Shown here in pieces: positions 1 through 8,877 of a stretch of DNA of 64,000 bases. The stretch covers positions 111,900-175,899 of the forward strand of contig NZ_JARFYM010000009.1 in assembly GCF_030272705.1 (NCBI RefSeq). The letters are read 5' to 3'. The first letter of the stretch is position 1. Each line of letters opens with the position of its first letter. Origin of the DNA: Rhizobium mayense. GTDB taxonomy: Bacteria > Pseudomonadota > Alphaproteobacteria > Rhizobiales > Rhizobiaceae. Both the position numbers and the translations under genes were made by a program. The notes below the pieces were generated by a model. It was given only the letters and a program-made list of their open reading frames with translations. It was not told the origin of the DNA and did not search any database.

Positions 1-60
1 GCCAAGGCCAACGCCGCTTTCCGCCCGTTGCGAATAATGAAGATTGAGCGCACAGCGTAG
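1..60 (+). CDS. possible 3' end of an upstream gene (partial)
   Basis: Frame 1 is open from the first base to a TAG at 58-60 and would encode a 19-residue basic tail ending in KIERTA. The fragment is too short to identify. It could equally be non-coding sequence that is open by chance. From 61 to 204 I see no gene and no convincing hairpin. Confidence 0.2.
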   Translation, partial: AKANAAFRPLRIMKIERTA

Positions 61-204
61 CAACCCGTCGCGGGCATCAAGTAACGCCCTTATTGCAGGC
101 AGGCTTGCGCCTACATGCTGTTGCCTGAGGACGTTCCGCGTTAGGATGTGGCTGTCCATTCTCCGCCTCCGGTGAGGCAGGCCATGCAACCAAAGGAGAG
201 ACCG

Positions 205-651
205 ATGCCAGAAACCCTCGTCGTCCGCCAAGAGAGGCGCATCCCGGCGCCGCCCGCAGCGGTCTTCGCCCTCCTAACCGATCCGGAAAAGATTCTGCGC
301 TGGATGGGAACGGAGGCACAGATCGAGCCTCAGCCCGAGGGGCTCTATCTCGTCAATGTCACTGGTGCGCGTTTTGCCCGCGGCTCCTTTCGCGAAGTCG
401 TACCCGTACACCGCCTGGCCTATAGTTTCGGCTGGGATGGCAGCGACGCGGTCCCACCGGGGTCGAGCCTGGTCGAGATCGACCTGATCGAACAACCGGA
501 CGGAACGCTGCTGCGCCTGACCCACACCGGCCTGCCCAATGCCGAACAATGCGCCGGCCATGCTGAAGGCTGGGCTCACTATCTTGGACGGCTCGCCGAA
601 GCTGCAGCCGGGCGAGATCCGGGTCCGGACCCAATGGCTGGCAGAAAATGA
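205..651 (+). CDS. SRPBCC / AHSA1-type domain protein
   Basis: A 148-residue cytoplasmic protein of the START-like SRPBCC superfamily, of the sort annotated as activator of Hsp90 ATPase homologue 1-like. The N-terminus (RRIPAPPAAVFALLTDPEKILRWMG) is the typical first strand and helix of the fold. The middle carries the VTGARFARGSFREVVPVHRLAYSFGW strands, and the C-terminal helix (GHAEGWAHYLGRLAEAA) closes the cavity. The ATG at 205 is chosen because AAAGGAGAG lies just before it (192-200); an in-frame ATG at 184 lacks such a site. These proteins bind small hydrophobic ligands, and many rhizobial members sit next to ArsR regulators, but none is present here. The ligand is unknown. Confidence 0.75.
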   Translation: MPETLVVRQERRIPAPPAAVFALLTDPEKILRWMGTEAQIEPQPEGLYLVNVTGARFARGSFREVVPVHRLAYSFGWDGSDAVPPGSSLVEIDLIEQPDGTLLRLTHTGLPNAEQCAGHAEGWAHYLGRLAEAAAGRDPGPDPMAGRK

Positions 652-800
652 CCGCTTTCTGCACCCGAAATCGCCGGCCTTGAGCCGACTACCGCGCCCA
701 ACGGCGTCAGTCGCAAGACGTAGCCGTAGCTTTCATTGCAAACATAAGCGCCGCCGCCAACGCAGATGACAGCCTGCGGCGGCCATGGCATGATCGAGGC

Positions 801-1859
801 ATGGATCTGCCCGCCCCTCTTGCCTGGCTGGTTGACGAGGCAGGAGCCTCGCCCGGCCCTGAACGGTTCCTGGCCGAGCTCGGCGGACGGCTACTGGCCG
901 ATGGCCTGCCGCTTGCCGGGGGAGCCCTGTCGCTCGCGGTACCGCATCCGATCATCGCCCGACGCATTTGGCTATGGCGATCCGAAACCGGGACGGTGAT
1001 CGAGTCGCTGGGCTTCGCCGGCGGTCCACCTAGCCAAGCCGGACACGACTGGCTGACCGGGCTTGGCCCAGTGCAGGAAGACACGATCGGCACAGCCCAG
1101 GACAGCCCAGTGCTGGGCTGGGCCGGGACTCGGCCATTCGACTCCGTCGAGACCGGCCGGCTGCGCCAGGCCGCGCGCTTCGCCGGAGCGCCCTTGGCTG
1201 CGTTGGCTGCGCAAGCGGCGCTGGCAGCGCTTCTCGAGGCCTATCTCGGCCGGCGCAGTGCCGCCCGGGTACAAGCCGGCGCGCTGCACAGAGGCACCGG
1301 GGAAACGATCCGTGCTGCACTGCTCTGCGCCGATTTACGCGATTTCACCGCCCTGTCCGAGGCGACGGAGCCGGCGGCGATGATCACAGCCCTCGATGCC
1401 TGGTTCGACCGCGTTGCCGGGGCAGTGCATGCTTTCGGGGGCGAGGTGCTGAAGTTTATCGGCGACGGCGTGCTCGCGATTTTCCCGGCCACCGGCGCGC
1501 CGGGCGAGGCCTGCGAAGCGGCGCTTCGCGCGGTCGCCGCCGCCCGCGCCGGCATGGCCCACCTCGATGCGGTGCGGCAGGCGCAGGGGCAGCCGCCGTT
1601 GCCTTTTGGTGCGGCACTGCATTTCGGCGAGATGCTCTGGGGCAATATCGGCGCCGCCGACCGGCTGGACTTCACCGCCATAGGCCCTGCAGTCAATCTG
1701 GTCAGCCGGCTCGAAGGGCTATGCAAGCCGCTTGGCCGCAGCGTGCTGATCTCCGGCGCAGTGGCGGCTGAGACGACGACGACCTTGATCCCCTTAGGCG
1801 AGCACCCATTGCGCGGTATCGCCGACCCCTGCGCGGTCTTCACGTTGCCGGATGACTAA
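801..1859 (+). CDS. class III adenylate/guanylate cyclase
   Basis: A 352-residue soluble cyclase that would make a cyclic nucleotide from NTP. Residues 1-165 form an uncharacterised alanine-rich sensor-like region without membrane segments. The catalytic domain spans about 170-345. It carries both metal-binding aspartates (D178 in LLCADLRDF, D222 in FIGDGVLAIF), the purine-selecting pair K218 and D290, which points to ATP, and the transition-state pair N299 and R303 in PAVNLVSRLE. All catalytic positions are present, so the enzyme should be active as a homodimer. The ATG at 801 has only a weak GAGG close by, so the start is less sure than the frame. It lies 150 bases after the SRPBCC gene on the same strand. 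Confidence 0.85.
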   Translation: MDLPAPLAWLVDEAGASPGPERFLAELGGRLLADGLPLAGGALSLAVPHPIIARRIWLWRSETGTVIESLGFAGGPPSQAGHDWLTGLGPVQEDTIGTAQDSPVLGWAGTRPFDSVETGRLRQAARFAGAPLAALAAQAALAALLEAYLGRRSAARVQAGALHRGTGETIRAALLCADLRDFTALSEATEPAAMITALDAWFDRVAGAVHAFGGEVLKFIGDGVLAIFPATGAPGEACEAALRAVAAARAGMAHLDAVRQAQGQPPLPFGAALHFGEMLWGNIGAADRLDFTAIGPAVNLVSRLEGLCKPLGRSVLISGAVAAETTTTLIPLGEHPLRGIADPCAVFTLPDD

Positions 1860-2105
1860 ATTCCGTGCGCCAGGTCCGGCCGGAAGATCGATCAGGCAGG
1901 CACCAATTTAGTGGATATGGTCAACGCCCACGTGAAAAATCCACGCGGCATAAACGGCTGGCTGGCTAAAAACGGTAGGTTGATCTTGATGGCCGTGATT
2001 TCACATTGCAATTTTAACATTAGTCAAACTCAATAATAAACGCTCACCTTGTGAAAATATGAAGGCTGTGAAATTCATAGTCCTCAGCGGACAAGAGGAC
2101 GTGTG

Positions 2106-3236
2106 ATGAAATTATTTCAAATGAGCTGTGCTGCATGGCTGCTTGTTTTGAGCACGACTCTGTTTGCAAGCGGTGCCGCTGCCCATCTTACCTATACCAA
2201 ACTTACAACGAGCGAAGGACTACGCTTTGTAATCGTAAACGGCTCGTTCGATGCCGATGACGATTTGAGTAAATTTCGCAGCGTGGTGATTTCTTACCAT
2301 GCGGAAGCTGTCAACTTCGACAGCCCTGGCGGAAACGTCAAAAAAGCGATCGAGCTCGGCAGGTTGATCCGATCGTTGGGTTTGAACACAGTCACCGTGC
2401 GTACAAAAGAATGTGCATCCGCCTGCTCCCTAGCCTTCCTCGGAGGCGTCATCCGTGTTGCGGAGGCAGGCTCCATCGGCGTCCACAAGACTTCATTTAG
2501 CGACACGAAGGGGATGCGTGTCGAGGAGGCGGTCGCCGCGGTGCAAGCGATCACTGCCGATGTCATTTCCTATATGACAGATATGGGCGCCGATCCCGGG
2601 TTGCTGAAACTTTCGCTACAATATGATTCCGACGACATTCGCTATCTCTCGGCAAGCGAGATGAAGCAATATAGAGTAACCACGCCGGATGAAGAGGAAC
2701 CAGGGCCGGAATCACAGGTTGCAAGCAACGTATCCGCCTCACTTCAAATTCCGATCGCACAAAACGGCATTGTTCAGCATCCCGCGGGCACAGCGCCATT
2801 GAAGGCAAGTGGTAACGCAGACTCAAAAACGGTCGCCAAATTTGCGAACGGAAGTGCGCTAGACATCAAAGGCCGCGAAGGCGACTGGTATCAGGTGTCA
2901 ATTGCCGGCCAGACCGGATACATGCACCATACTTGGGTCTGGGTTCGGGAATTCGAGGAAAACCAGTTCGGCAGGCGCTATATTCAGATCAAAAGCGTCG
3001 ACAATTTAGAAGCGGCACGATCGATCGTTTTGAATTCCAAAATTCCTTTGGCTGCGCATCTAACAACAAACGGCTGGTTTGCAATCACGGTCAAGACTCC
3101 AGGAGGCAACGACATTGAACGTTCCCTGCTCCGATCACTGCTGGCGAGCCATGCAATCCCAAAAGACGCGGTCGTAACGTTCGGCAATACGTATGTTCGG
3201 GAAGTTTGTTGCAGCGCCGTGGTGTCAAATAAGTAG
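2106..3236 (+). CDS. exported ClpP/SDH-like serine protease-fold protein with SH3 and SPOR-like C-terminus
   Basis: A 376-residue protein with a cleavable signal peptide (about 1-26, ending GAAA|H). Residues 55-200 resemble the periplasmic ClpP-like family (COG3904): an SPGG loop at 73-76, a CASAC motif at 103-107 with the candidate nucleophile S105, and H127 in SIGVHKTSF. An SH3-type segment follows (about 215-275, with GDWYQVSIAGQTGYMHHTWVW). The last 90 residues look SPOR-like (YIQIKSVDNLEAARSIV). This suggests a peptidoglycan-associated or envelope protease-like protein, which is inference. ATG 2106 follows GTG 2103 in frame and is preceded by AGAGGA. The gene and its upstream region look more AT-rich than their neighbours. 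Confidence 0.7.
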   Translation: MKLFQMSCAAWLLVLSTTLFASGAAAHLTYTKLTTSEGLRFVIVNGSFDADDDLSKFRSVVISYHAEAVNFDSPGGNVKKAIELGRLIRSLGLNTVTVRTKECASACSLAFLGGVIRVAEAGSIGVHKTSFSDTKGMRVEEAVAAVQAITADVISYMTDMGADPGLLKLSLQYDSDDIRYLSASEMKQYRVTTPDEEEPGPESQVASNVSASLQIPIAQNGIVQHPAGTAPLKASGNADSKTVAKFANGSALDIKGREGDWYQVSIAGQTGYMHHTWVWVREFEENQFGRRYIQIKSVDNLEAARSIVLNSKIPLAAHLTTNGWFAITVKTPGGNDIERSLLRSLLASHAIPKDAVVTFGNTYVREVCCSAVVSNK

Positions 3237-3332
3237 TCGCATTGAAGCTGAGTCTCACTGCCGACTTGTCCGCTTTGGTTATTTGCGGCAAGGCCGGCCC
3301 TCGACCGACCGTAGCCGATTTAGATGTAGCCC

Positions 3333-3360
3333 TTGCCTTTCCCCGAAAAATCCGTATAAG
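3333..3360 (+). promoter_or_regulatory. probable promoter of the rpsF operon
   Basis: A TTGCCT box at 3333-3338 and a TATAAG box at 3355-3360 are separated by 16 bases, a good match to a housekeeping sigma promoter. Transcription would start near 3367 and give a leader of about 215 nucleotides before rpsF. Confidence 0.5.
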
Positions 3361-3366
3361 CCGCCC

Positions 3367-3582
3367 TGTTCGCAACCCGGTCTTCTGGCTGGTGGCTGAA
3401 CGGAGGGCCGGTTTTCTTCTCTGAAAATCGTTCGGAACGGAAGCGTTCCAGCCTCCCGTGTCTCCGCTCTCGACCGTCTCGGAAACGCTTTTCTTGCTTG
3501 GGTTTATCCCTCTCAGGAGCAGTCGTTGAGGCTTAGCCGCCGAATATCGGGTCAGACCAACGCAAGAAAGGCAAAGCTATCC
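3367..3582 (+). promoter_or_regulatory. long structured 5' leader of rpsF
   Basis: This is the main content of the roughly 345-base gap before rpsF. It contains a perfect 6-bp hairpin (GGAACG 3434-3439, loop GAAG, CGTTCC 3444-3449), preceded by G- and C-rich blocks that could pair (CCGGTCTT near 3391 with GGGCCGG near 3406). rpsF leaders in other bacteria bind the S6:S18 complex and repress the operon. I could not verify that motif here, so the regulatory role is a proposal. Confidence 0.3.
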
Positions 3583-4029
3583 ATGGCTCTTTATGAACAT
3601 GTATTCCTTGCCCGGCAGGATATTTCCGCTCAGCAGGTCGATGCCCTCGTAGAACAGTACAAGGGTGTTATCGAAGCTAACGGCGGTAAAGTCGGGCGTA
3701 TCGAAAACTGGGGCCTCAAGTCCCTTACCTACCGTATCAAGAAGAACCGTAAGGCTCATTACGCCCTGATGGACATCGATGCACCGGCCGCTGCCGTCCA
3801 GGAAATGGAACGTCAGATGCGCATCAGCGAAGACGTCCTGCGTTACATGACGATCGCTGTCGAAAAGCATGAAGACGGCCCGTCCGCCATGATGCAGAAG
3901 CGCGACCGTGACGACCGTCCGCGCCGCGATGGCGACCGTCCGGAGCGCAGCTTCGGCGATCGCGGTCCGCGCCCGGATCGTGGTGACCGCGACGACCGTC
4001 CGCGCCGTCCGCGCGAAGACCGCGTATAA
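3583..4029 (+). CDS. rpsF: 30S ribosomal protein S6
   Basis: A 149-residue S6 beginning [15 protein letters not shown]. The conserved core includes [20 protein letters not shown] and the [19 protein letters not shown] helix. S6 binds the central domain of 16S rRNA together with S18. After about residue 105 there is a low-complexity tail rich in D, R, P and G ([16 protein letters not shown]), typical of alphaproteobacterial S6 and longer than the E. coli tail. The start at 3583 matches the family N-terminus; an upstream in-frame start would add non-homologous residues. rpsR follows after 13 bases. Confidence 0.97.
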   Translation: MALYEHVFLARQDISAQQVDALVEQYKGVIEANGGKVGRIENWGLKSLTYRIKKNRKAHYALMDIDAPAAAVQEMERQMRISEDVLRYMTIAVEKHEDGPSAMMQKRDRDDRPRRDGDRPERSFGDRGPRPDRGDRDDRPRRPREDRV

Positions 4030-4042
4030 GGAGTTCTGAAAG

Positions 4043-4291
4043 ATGTCTGAAGTTTCCTCCGCACCGGTCCGCCGCCCGTTCCATCGCCGCCGCAAGACCT
4101 GCCCGTTCTCGGGCGCCAATGCGCCGCGCATCGACTACAAGGACGTTCGCCTCCTGCAGCGCTACATTTCCGAGCGTGGCAAGATCGTTCCGTCCCGCAT
4201 CACGGCCGTTTCCCAGAAGAAGCAGCGCGAACTCGCTCAGGCGATCAAGCGCGCTCGTTTCCTCGGCCTGCTGCCCTACGTCGTCGCCTAA
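4043..4291 (+). CDS. rpsR: 30S ribosomal protein S18
   Basis: An 82-residue S18 with the family signatures [33 protein letters not shown] and [28 protein letters not shown]. It forms a heterodimer with S6 in the small-subunit platform. It is translated 13 bases after rpsF, with AAGGAG overlapping the rpsF stop region. A strong hairpin follows, which may reduce read-through into the downstream membrane-protein gene. Confidence 0.98.
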   Translation: MSEVSSAPVRRPFHRRRKTCPFSGANAPRIDYKDVRLLQRYISERGKIVPSRITAVSQKKQRELAQAIKRARFLGLLPYVVA

Positions 4292-4314
4292 TCTCGACCG
4301 ACGCGACGTAATTT

Positions 4315-4342
4315 AAGGGAAGGCAGTCATGCCTTCCCTTTT
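4315..4342 (+). terminator. terminator or attenuator after rpsR
   Basis: A perfect 11-bp stem (AAGGGAAGGCA at 4315-4325, TGCCTTCCCTT at 4330-4340) with a 4-base loop is followed by a short T run. It could end part of the rpsF-rpsR transcripts before the DUF2232 gene. Confidence 0.7.
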
Positions 4343-4454
4343 CCCTTCCGCGGTGGGCGCGGATCGGAACTTTGAAACCCCATGTTGGGGACGGCTTTCA
4401 GAACCGAGTGTCGGAAGCATCCTCTAACTGCTCGATACGAAGCAGGACAGCGAC

Positions 4455-5435
4455 GTGAAACAGATGAACCCGAAAGTGCTGGCCATCGGCGCCCTCGCCG
4501 GTCTTACCGCCGCCCTACTTGTGTATGGCGCGACGGTGCAGCCGTTGATGTTCATCCTGTTCGGCGCACTTTCCGCCCTTCCGATCCTCATTGTCGGCCT
4601 CGGCTGGGGCAACATCGCGGTCATCGCCGCCGTCGTGGCTGCCGGCATCGTCGGCACGATCGCGCAATCGGTCTATTTCGGGCTCTTCGTCGTTCTGCTG
4701 ACGCTGATCCCTGCTTGGCTCAGCCATCTCGCCAATCTGGCGCGTCCTGCCAACGAACTCGGGGGGCCGGACAATCTCATGGCGTGGTATCCGCTCTCCG
4801 ACATCATGCTGCACCTATGCGGACTGGCCGCCGTCGTCATCATCGTGGCCGGTGCGGTCATGGGCTACGGCGCCGACCTCGTCAGCGAGGTGGTGGATCT
4901 CTACGTCAAGGCCATGGGCGAGCAGCAGCCGACGTTGCCGGTCGATCCTGTCGCGATTCAGAAGACCAAGGCCGTCATGCTTTATGCAATCCCCGTCGCC
5001 TGGGGCATGATCTGGGTCATGATGCTGCTGGCCGCGTACTATGTGGCCACCCGCATCGTCGCGGCTTCGAACCACAATCTGCGCCCGCGCGACGACATTC
5101 CCTCGGCGCTGCGCATGAACCGCAATGCGATCTTCATTTTTCTCGCGGCAATCGTCGCGATCTTCTTCGGCGGCGTCCTGGCCCTCATCGCCGCCGCCGT
5201 GCTCGGTGCCTTCGGCGCGGGCTTCATCGTTTCCGGCTTTGCGTCGCTGCATTACCGGACACGGGGCAAGGATTGGCGCCTGCCGGTACTGATCATCTGT
5301 TACCTGATGTCCTTCCTGCTGACGCTGCCGCTCTTCATCGTTCTCGTTCTCGGCCTCTACGATACCCGCAAGGCGATATCGCTGACCCCGAACAAGAATG
5401 CCGATAATTCCAAACAACCAGACTCGAAACTCTGA
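4455..5435 (+). CDS. DUF2232 multi-pass membrane protein
   Basis: A 326-residue integral membrane protein of the YybS/DUF2232 type found beside rpsR and rplI in many Alphaproteobacteria. Hydrophobic segments lie near residues 8-30, 35-75, 115-140, 185-205, 225-260 and 275-305, about eight helices. GTG 4455 is preferred because AGGACAG lies 7 bases before it; the next ATG (4464) is too far from this site. The function is unknown. Its place inside the ribosomal block is conserved and may only reflect co-expression. rplI follows after 20 bases. Confidence 0.8.
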   Translation: MKQMNPKVLAIGALAGLTAALLVYGATVQPLMFILFGALSALPILIVGLGWGNIAVIAAVVAAGIVGTIAQSVYFGLFVVLLTLIPAWLSHLANLARPANELGGPDNLMAWYPLSDIMLHLCGLAAVVIIVAGAVMGYGADLVSEVVDLYVKAMGEQQPTLPVDPVAIQKTKAVMLYAIPVAWGMIWVMMLLAAYYVATRIVAASNHNLRPRDDIPSALRMNRNAIFIFLAAIVAIFFGGVLALIAAAVLGAFGAGFIVSGFASLHYRTRGKDWRLPVLIICYLMSFLLTLPLFIVLVLGLYDTRKAISLTPNKNADNSKQPDSKL

Positions 5436-5455
5436 CATCAGAAAGGAACAATAAA

Positions 5456-6034
5456 ATGGAAGTCATTCTCCTCGAGCGCATCTCCAAGCTCGGCCAGATG
5501 GGCGAAACCGTCAAGGTTCGTGACGGCTTTGCTCGTAACTACCTGCTGCCGCTCGGCAAGGCACTGCGCGCCAACGCCGCCAACAAGGCCCGTTTCGAAG
5601 CCGAACGCGCCACGCTCGAAGCTCGTAACCTCGAGCGCAAGAGCGAAGCACAGAAGGTTGCCGACGTTCTCGGCGGCAAGTCCTTCATCGTCGTTCGCTC
5701 GGCTGGCGAAACCGGCCAGCTCTACGGCTCTGTCGCCGCTCGCGACGTCGTTGAAATTCTGGCTGCCGAAGGCTTCAACATCGGCCGCAACCAGGTTCAC
5801 CTGAACACGCCGATCAAGGCCATCGGCCTGCACAATGTCGCGATCGCGCTTCATGCGGAAGTCGAAATCAACGTCGAGCTCAACGTTGCCCGTTCCGCCG
5901 AAGAGGCCGAGCGTCAGTCCAAGGGCGAAACCCTCACCTCCGCTGACGCCATCTACGGCGTCGACGAAGATGCCCTGCGTCCGGAAGACTTCTTCGATCC
6001 GGAAGCTGACGGCAACGCCGAAGACGAAGCTTGA
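5456..6034 (+). CDS. rplI: 50S ribosomal protein L9
   Basis: A 192-residue L9. The N-terminal RNA-binding domain is clear ([36 protein letters not shown]), followed by the long connecting helix ([25 protein letters not shown]) and the C-terminal domain. An acidic tail ([15 protein letters not shown]) makes it longer than the roughly 149-residue E. coli protein, as usual in this class. It is preceded by AGAAAGGAA. The gene ends the rpsF-rpsR-rplI block and is followed by a strong terminator. Confidence 0.98.
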   Translation: MEVILLERISKLGQMGETVKVRDGFARNYLLPLGKALRANAANKARFEAERATLEARNLERKSEAQKVADVLGGKSFIVVRSAGETGQLYGSVAARDVVEILAAEGFNIGRNQVHLNTPIKAIGLHNVAIALHAEVEINVELNVARSAEEAERQSKGETLTSADAIYGVDEDALRPEDFFDPEADGNAEDEA

Positions 6035-6062
6035 TTCGAACCTTCGCAGCGATGTGAAAATG

Positions 6063-6099
6063 AAAAAAGCCTGGGTCTTGCGACCCAGGCTTTTTATTT
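6063..6099. terminator. bidirectional terminator between rplI and the efflux operon
   Basis: A perfect 10-bp stem (6068-6077 with 6082-6091) and TTGC loop has six As on the left and TTTTTATTT on the right. It can act in both directions for the convergent rplI and HlyD genes. Confidence 0.9.
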
Positions 6100-6140
6100 G
6101 TTTCGTTCGCCCGGCGGCTACGGGCTCACCCCTTGCCGCC

Positions 6141-7205
6141 TCAATTCTCCGCCGTATCCTGCACGGGCGGCGAATTCTTGTCGACGGAGATGACCACCGA
6201 CATGCCGGGCGCAAGATCGTCCGCCTGGGGCTGATTTTCGTCGATCTTGACGCGTACGCCGACGCGCTGCGCCACTTTGGTGAAATTGCCCGTGGCATTA
6301 TCAGCTCTGATGACGGCGAATTCCGAACCCGCCGCCGGCGAGAAGCGCTGGATATGGCCTTTGAGCTCGCGATGACCGAGTGCATCGACGGAAATGGTCA
6401 CGGGTTGGCCGACCTTCATACCGTCGAGCTGCGTTTCCTTGAAATTGGCGATGACCCAGACATCCTTCGGAACCAGCCCCATGAGCTGCGTTCCCGCCGT
6501 CACATATTGGCCGAGGCGGACGCCGACCTCGCCAACGCGGCCATCTCGTGGCGCGACGATCGTCGCATTCTGCAGATCGATCTCCGCAAGTTGCACGGCG
6601 GCTTCCGCGCCACTCACACCGGCTTCCAGCGAGGCGCGGTTGACAATGATCGTCGTCAGATTCTGTTGCGACACGTCAAGCGCCGCCTTCGCCTGATTGA
6701 CCGCAGCCTTTGCCTGTTCCAGCGTCGCCTGCGCTTGTTCCGAATCGGCGGTAGTCGACACGCCCTTGGCCACCAGCGTCGCCACGCGATCCCAGGCAAG
6801 CTGGGCGCGCTTCATGGCAGCGTTGGCGCTATCGACCTGTGCCTGGCTTGAGGCGATGCCGGCTCGCGCCGCCTGCTCCTGTTGTTGCGAGTTGGCGAGT
6901 GCGGCCTTTTGGCCGTCCAACGTCGCGCGTGCCTGCGCCACCCTTTGCTGATAAATGCGATCGTCGATCTTTGCCAGCACGTCGCCCTGCTTGACCAGCT
7001 TGTAGTCTCTCGTCGGAACATCCGTGATATAGCCGCTGACCTGCGGGCTGATGGTCGTCACATAGCCTTTGACGTAAGCATCGTCTGTTGTCTCGACGGA
7101 ACTTTGGAAAGGCGGCAAATGCCAGGCATAAAGCACGAGCATGACACCGCCGACACCGGCGAGCACGGCGATAACTTCGATGGGGGAGCGAACAAGCCTC
7201 GACAT
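6141..7205 (-). CDS. HlyD/EmrA-type membrane fusion protein
   Basis: A 354-residue periplasmic adaptor for a drug exporter. It has one N-terminal membrane helix (about 10-30), a lipoyl-like half-motif (DDAYVKGYVTTISPQVSGYITDV), a long coiled coil (about 90-200, ARATLDGQKAALANSQQQ and TTADSEQAQATLEQAK), the returning lipoyl half (IVAPRDGRVGEVGVRLGQYV) and a beta-barrel domain. It would bridge the MFS pump to an outer-membrane channel, which is not encoded nearby. It starts 17 bases after the MFS gene and is the last gene of a marR-MFS-hlyD operon. An EmrA role is by family resemblance; the substrate is unknown. Confidence 0.92.
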   Translation of the reverse strand: MSRLVRSPIEVIAVLAGVGGVMLVLYAWHLPPFQSSVETTDDAYVKGYVTTISPQVSGYITDVPTRDYKLVKQGDVLAKIDDRIYQQRVAQARATLDGQKAALANSQQQEQAARAGIASSQAQVDSANAAMKRAQLAWDRVATLVAKGVSTTADSEQAQATLEQAKAAVNQAKAALDVSQQNLTTIIVNRASLEAGVSGAEAAVQLAEIDLQNATIVAPRDGRVGEVGVRLGQYVTAGTQLMGLVPKDVWVIANFKETQLDGMKVGQPVTISVDALGHRELKGHIQRFSPAAGSEFAVIRADNATGNFTKVAQRVGVRVKIDENQPQADDLAPGMSVVISVDKNSPPVQDTAEN

Positions 7206-7222
7206 GGAGCTATTTCATACCT

Positions 7223-8869
7223 TTAAGGGTTGGATGCCACGGCCTGCGGCCGCGAATCGGCGAGCCGCGCCTTGATGAAACGGTAGAAGACATGCAGCGA
7301 AAGCGCGACAAGCGATACGACCGCAATGACACCCGCGACGAAGAAGGCATCGCCATAGGCGAGCGTATTGGCCTCGCGGGTAACCTGCGCGGCGAGTAGC
7401 GCCAATCCCTCGCCCTTCAGCAGTGCGCTGTCGCCGATTACCCTGCCATAAGACGCGGAAAGCTGGCTGACGCGCTCGGCGACGTGGGGATACATCAGCA
7501 ACACACGCTCGGTCAGCACGGCGGAATGGAACTTTTCACGTATGATGATCAGCGTACCGTAGAAGGCCGAGCCGATCAGGCCGCCGATACTTTGCGTGAA
7601 GGTGAAGACCACGAAGAAGGTCACGAGATAAGGCGCGCCCTTGGCAAAGGCAGCCTTGAAGCCCGCAGACATGGAAGGCGGCAGGAAAAGGGCCGCACCG
7701 GCTGCAACCAGCGCCTGGCTGAGATACATCTCTTCAGGTCGGGTCAGGGTGGTGACCTGCGCATCCATGAAGGAGCCGATGGCCATCATGACGAGCGCCA
7801 CGAACTGGATCTGCCAGCTCAACCCATAGCTCATCAGCACAGTGCATATGAGACCGCCGATAATCGAGAAAGCCAGGATGATCCAGTAGAGCATCGCCAG
7901 CTGATCGTAGAGCAGGCCGACAGCATTCTGATAGAAAGTCATGAGAACCGAGGTCTGCTCGGCAGCAATCATGCGGAAGATCAGCAGAATTGCGGTCAGA
8001 TGCAGGATCTCCGGACTGAGCAGCCAGCGGACGTCGATCAGCGGCGTTGGCCGGCGCAAGTCGATGACGGCGGCGAGCGTCACGGTGGCGATGCTGAGAG
8101 CCAGCAGCACGCCGAGCCAAGGCACTTCAAGCCACCAATAAAGCCGCCCGACGGAAAGGACGATCGCAAGGGAACCGAAACCGATAGCGACCAGCAGATA
8201 GACGATAATGTCCCCGAAGACGATGACCTTTACCCGCGGCGGCGGCGTCAGCGGCAGCAGATAGATGATCGGCATCACCAGCAGCGCCAATGCCATTTCC
8301 AGCGTATAGAGCCCGCGCCATTCGCCATAATCGAGGAGCGACGGCGAGACAAGACGGGTGATGGGCGCTGCCAGAAGCGTGTTCATCATCGCTAGGCTAA
8401 CGCCGATTGTCAGCTTCTTGGCCGGCTCGAAGGCTTCCAGCATGTAGAGAAAGCCAAGCGTCGACAGCGGTGCGCCGGCAATGCCGCTCAAAAAGCGGAC
8501 GACAATGGCCGAATGCAGGTCCGAGACGAAGAGATTGAGGAGCGAGGCAACGAGGAAGCCGAGAATGCTGACTTCAGCAAAATTGCGCACACCATATTGC
8601 AGGCGGATTTTCACCAGCGCGATGGCGAGGCTGACATTCGGCGCCATGTAAGCAGCCGACAACCACGCGGATTCGGTTGTCGTGGCGGCAATGGTCCCCT
8701 GGATTTGCGTGAGATTGGCGAAGGCGAGATTGAGACCGAGGCCCTGCGTCAGGAAAAACATGACGGAGGCGCCGATATATAGCGGTACCTTCCAGTGCGG
8801 CACGGGCGGTGGGGCGGCTGGCACGGCTACGTTGGCTTGCGCATTTACCGGGCCGGACTCACCGCTCAT
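7223..8869 (-). CDS. MFS multidrug transporter, DHA2 (EmrB-like) family
   Basis: A 548-residue inner-membrane proton antiporter with a pattern consistent with 14 helices. Early helices contain TTTESAWLSAAYMAPNVSLAIALVKIRLQYGVRNF, which is the motif A region of the family. FLSGIAGAPLSTLGFLYMLE and FLPPSMSAGFKAAFAKG correspond to later conserved loops. It lies between the marR gene (8-base gap) and the hlyD gene, the usual emrRAB-type set. Expected substrates are hydrophobic toxicants or plant phenolics, but nothing in the sequence decides this. Confidence 0.92.
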   Translation of the reverse strand: MSGESGPVNAQANVAVPAAPPPVPHWKVPLYIGASVMFFLTQGLGLNLAFANLTQIQGTIAATTTESAWLSAAYMAPNVSLAIALVKIRLQYGVRNFAEVSILGFLVASLLNLFVSDLHSAIVVRFLSGIAGAPLSTLGFLYMLEAFEPAKKLTIGVSLAMMNTLLAAPITRLVSPSLLDYGEWRGLYTLEMALALLVMPIIYLLPLTPPPRVKVIVFGDIIVYLLVAIGFGSLAIVLSVGRLYWWLEVPWLGVLLALSIATVTLAAVIDLRRPTPLIDVRWLLSPEILHLTAILLIFRMIAAEQTSVLMTFYQNAVGLLYDQLAMLYWIILAFSIIGGLICTVLMSYGLSWQIQFVALVMMAIGSFMDAQVTTLTRPEEMYLSQALVAAGAALFLPPSMSAGFKAAFAKGAPYLVTFFVVFTFTQSIGGLIGSAFYGTLIIIREKFHSAVLTERVLLMYPHVAERVSQLSASYGRVIGDSALLKGEGLALLAAQVTREANTLAYGDAFFVAGVIAVVSLVALSLHVFYRFIKARLADSRPQAVASNP

Positions 8870-8877
8870 ACGCTACC

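Noticed and set aside
4382..5407. A plus-strand frame in another phase over the DUF2232 gene
   Set aside because: Its product is Arg/Pro/His-rich low complexity, typical of an out-of-phase reading of a GC-rich gene; the DUF2232 frame shows proper membrane helices.
5438..6385. A minus-strand frame opposite rplI and running into the terminator
   Set aside because: It crosses the strong bidirectional terminator and opposes a ribosomal protein gene.
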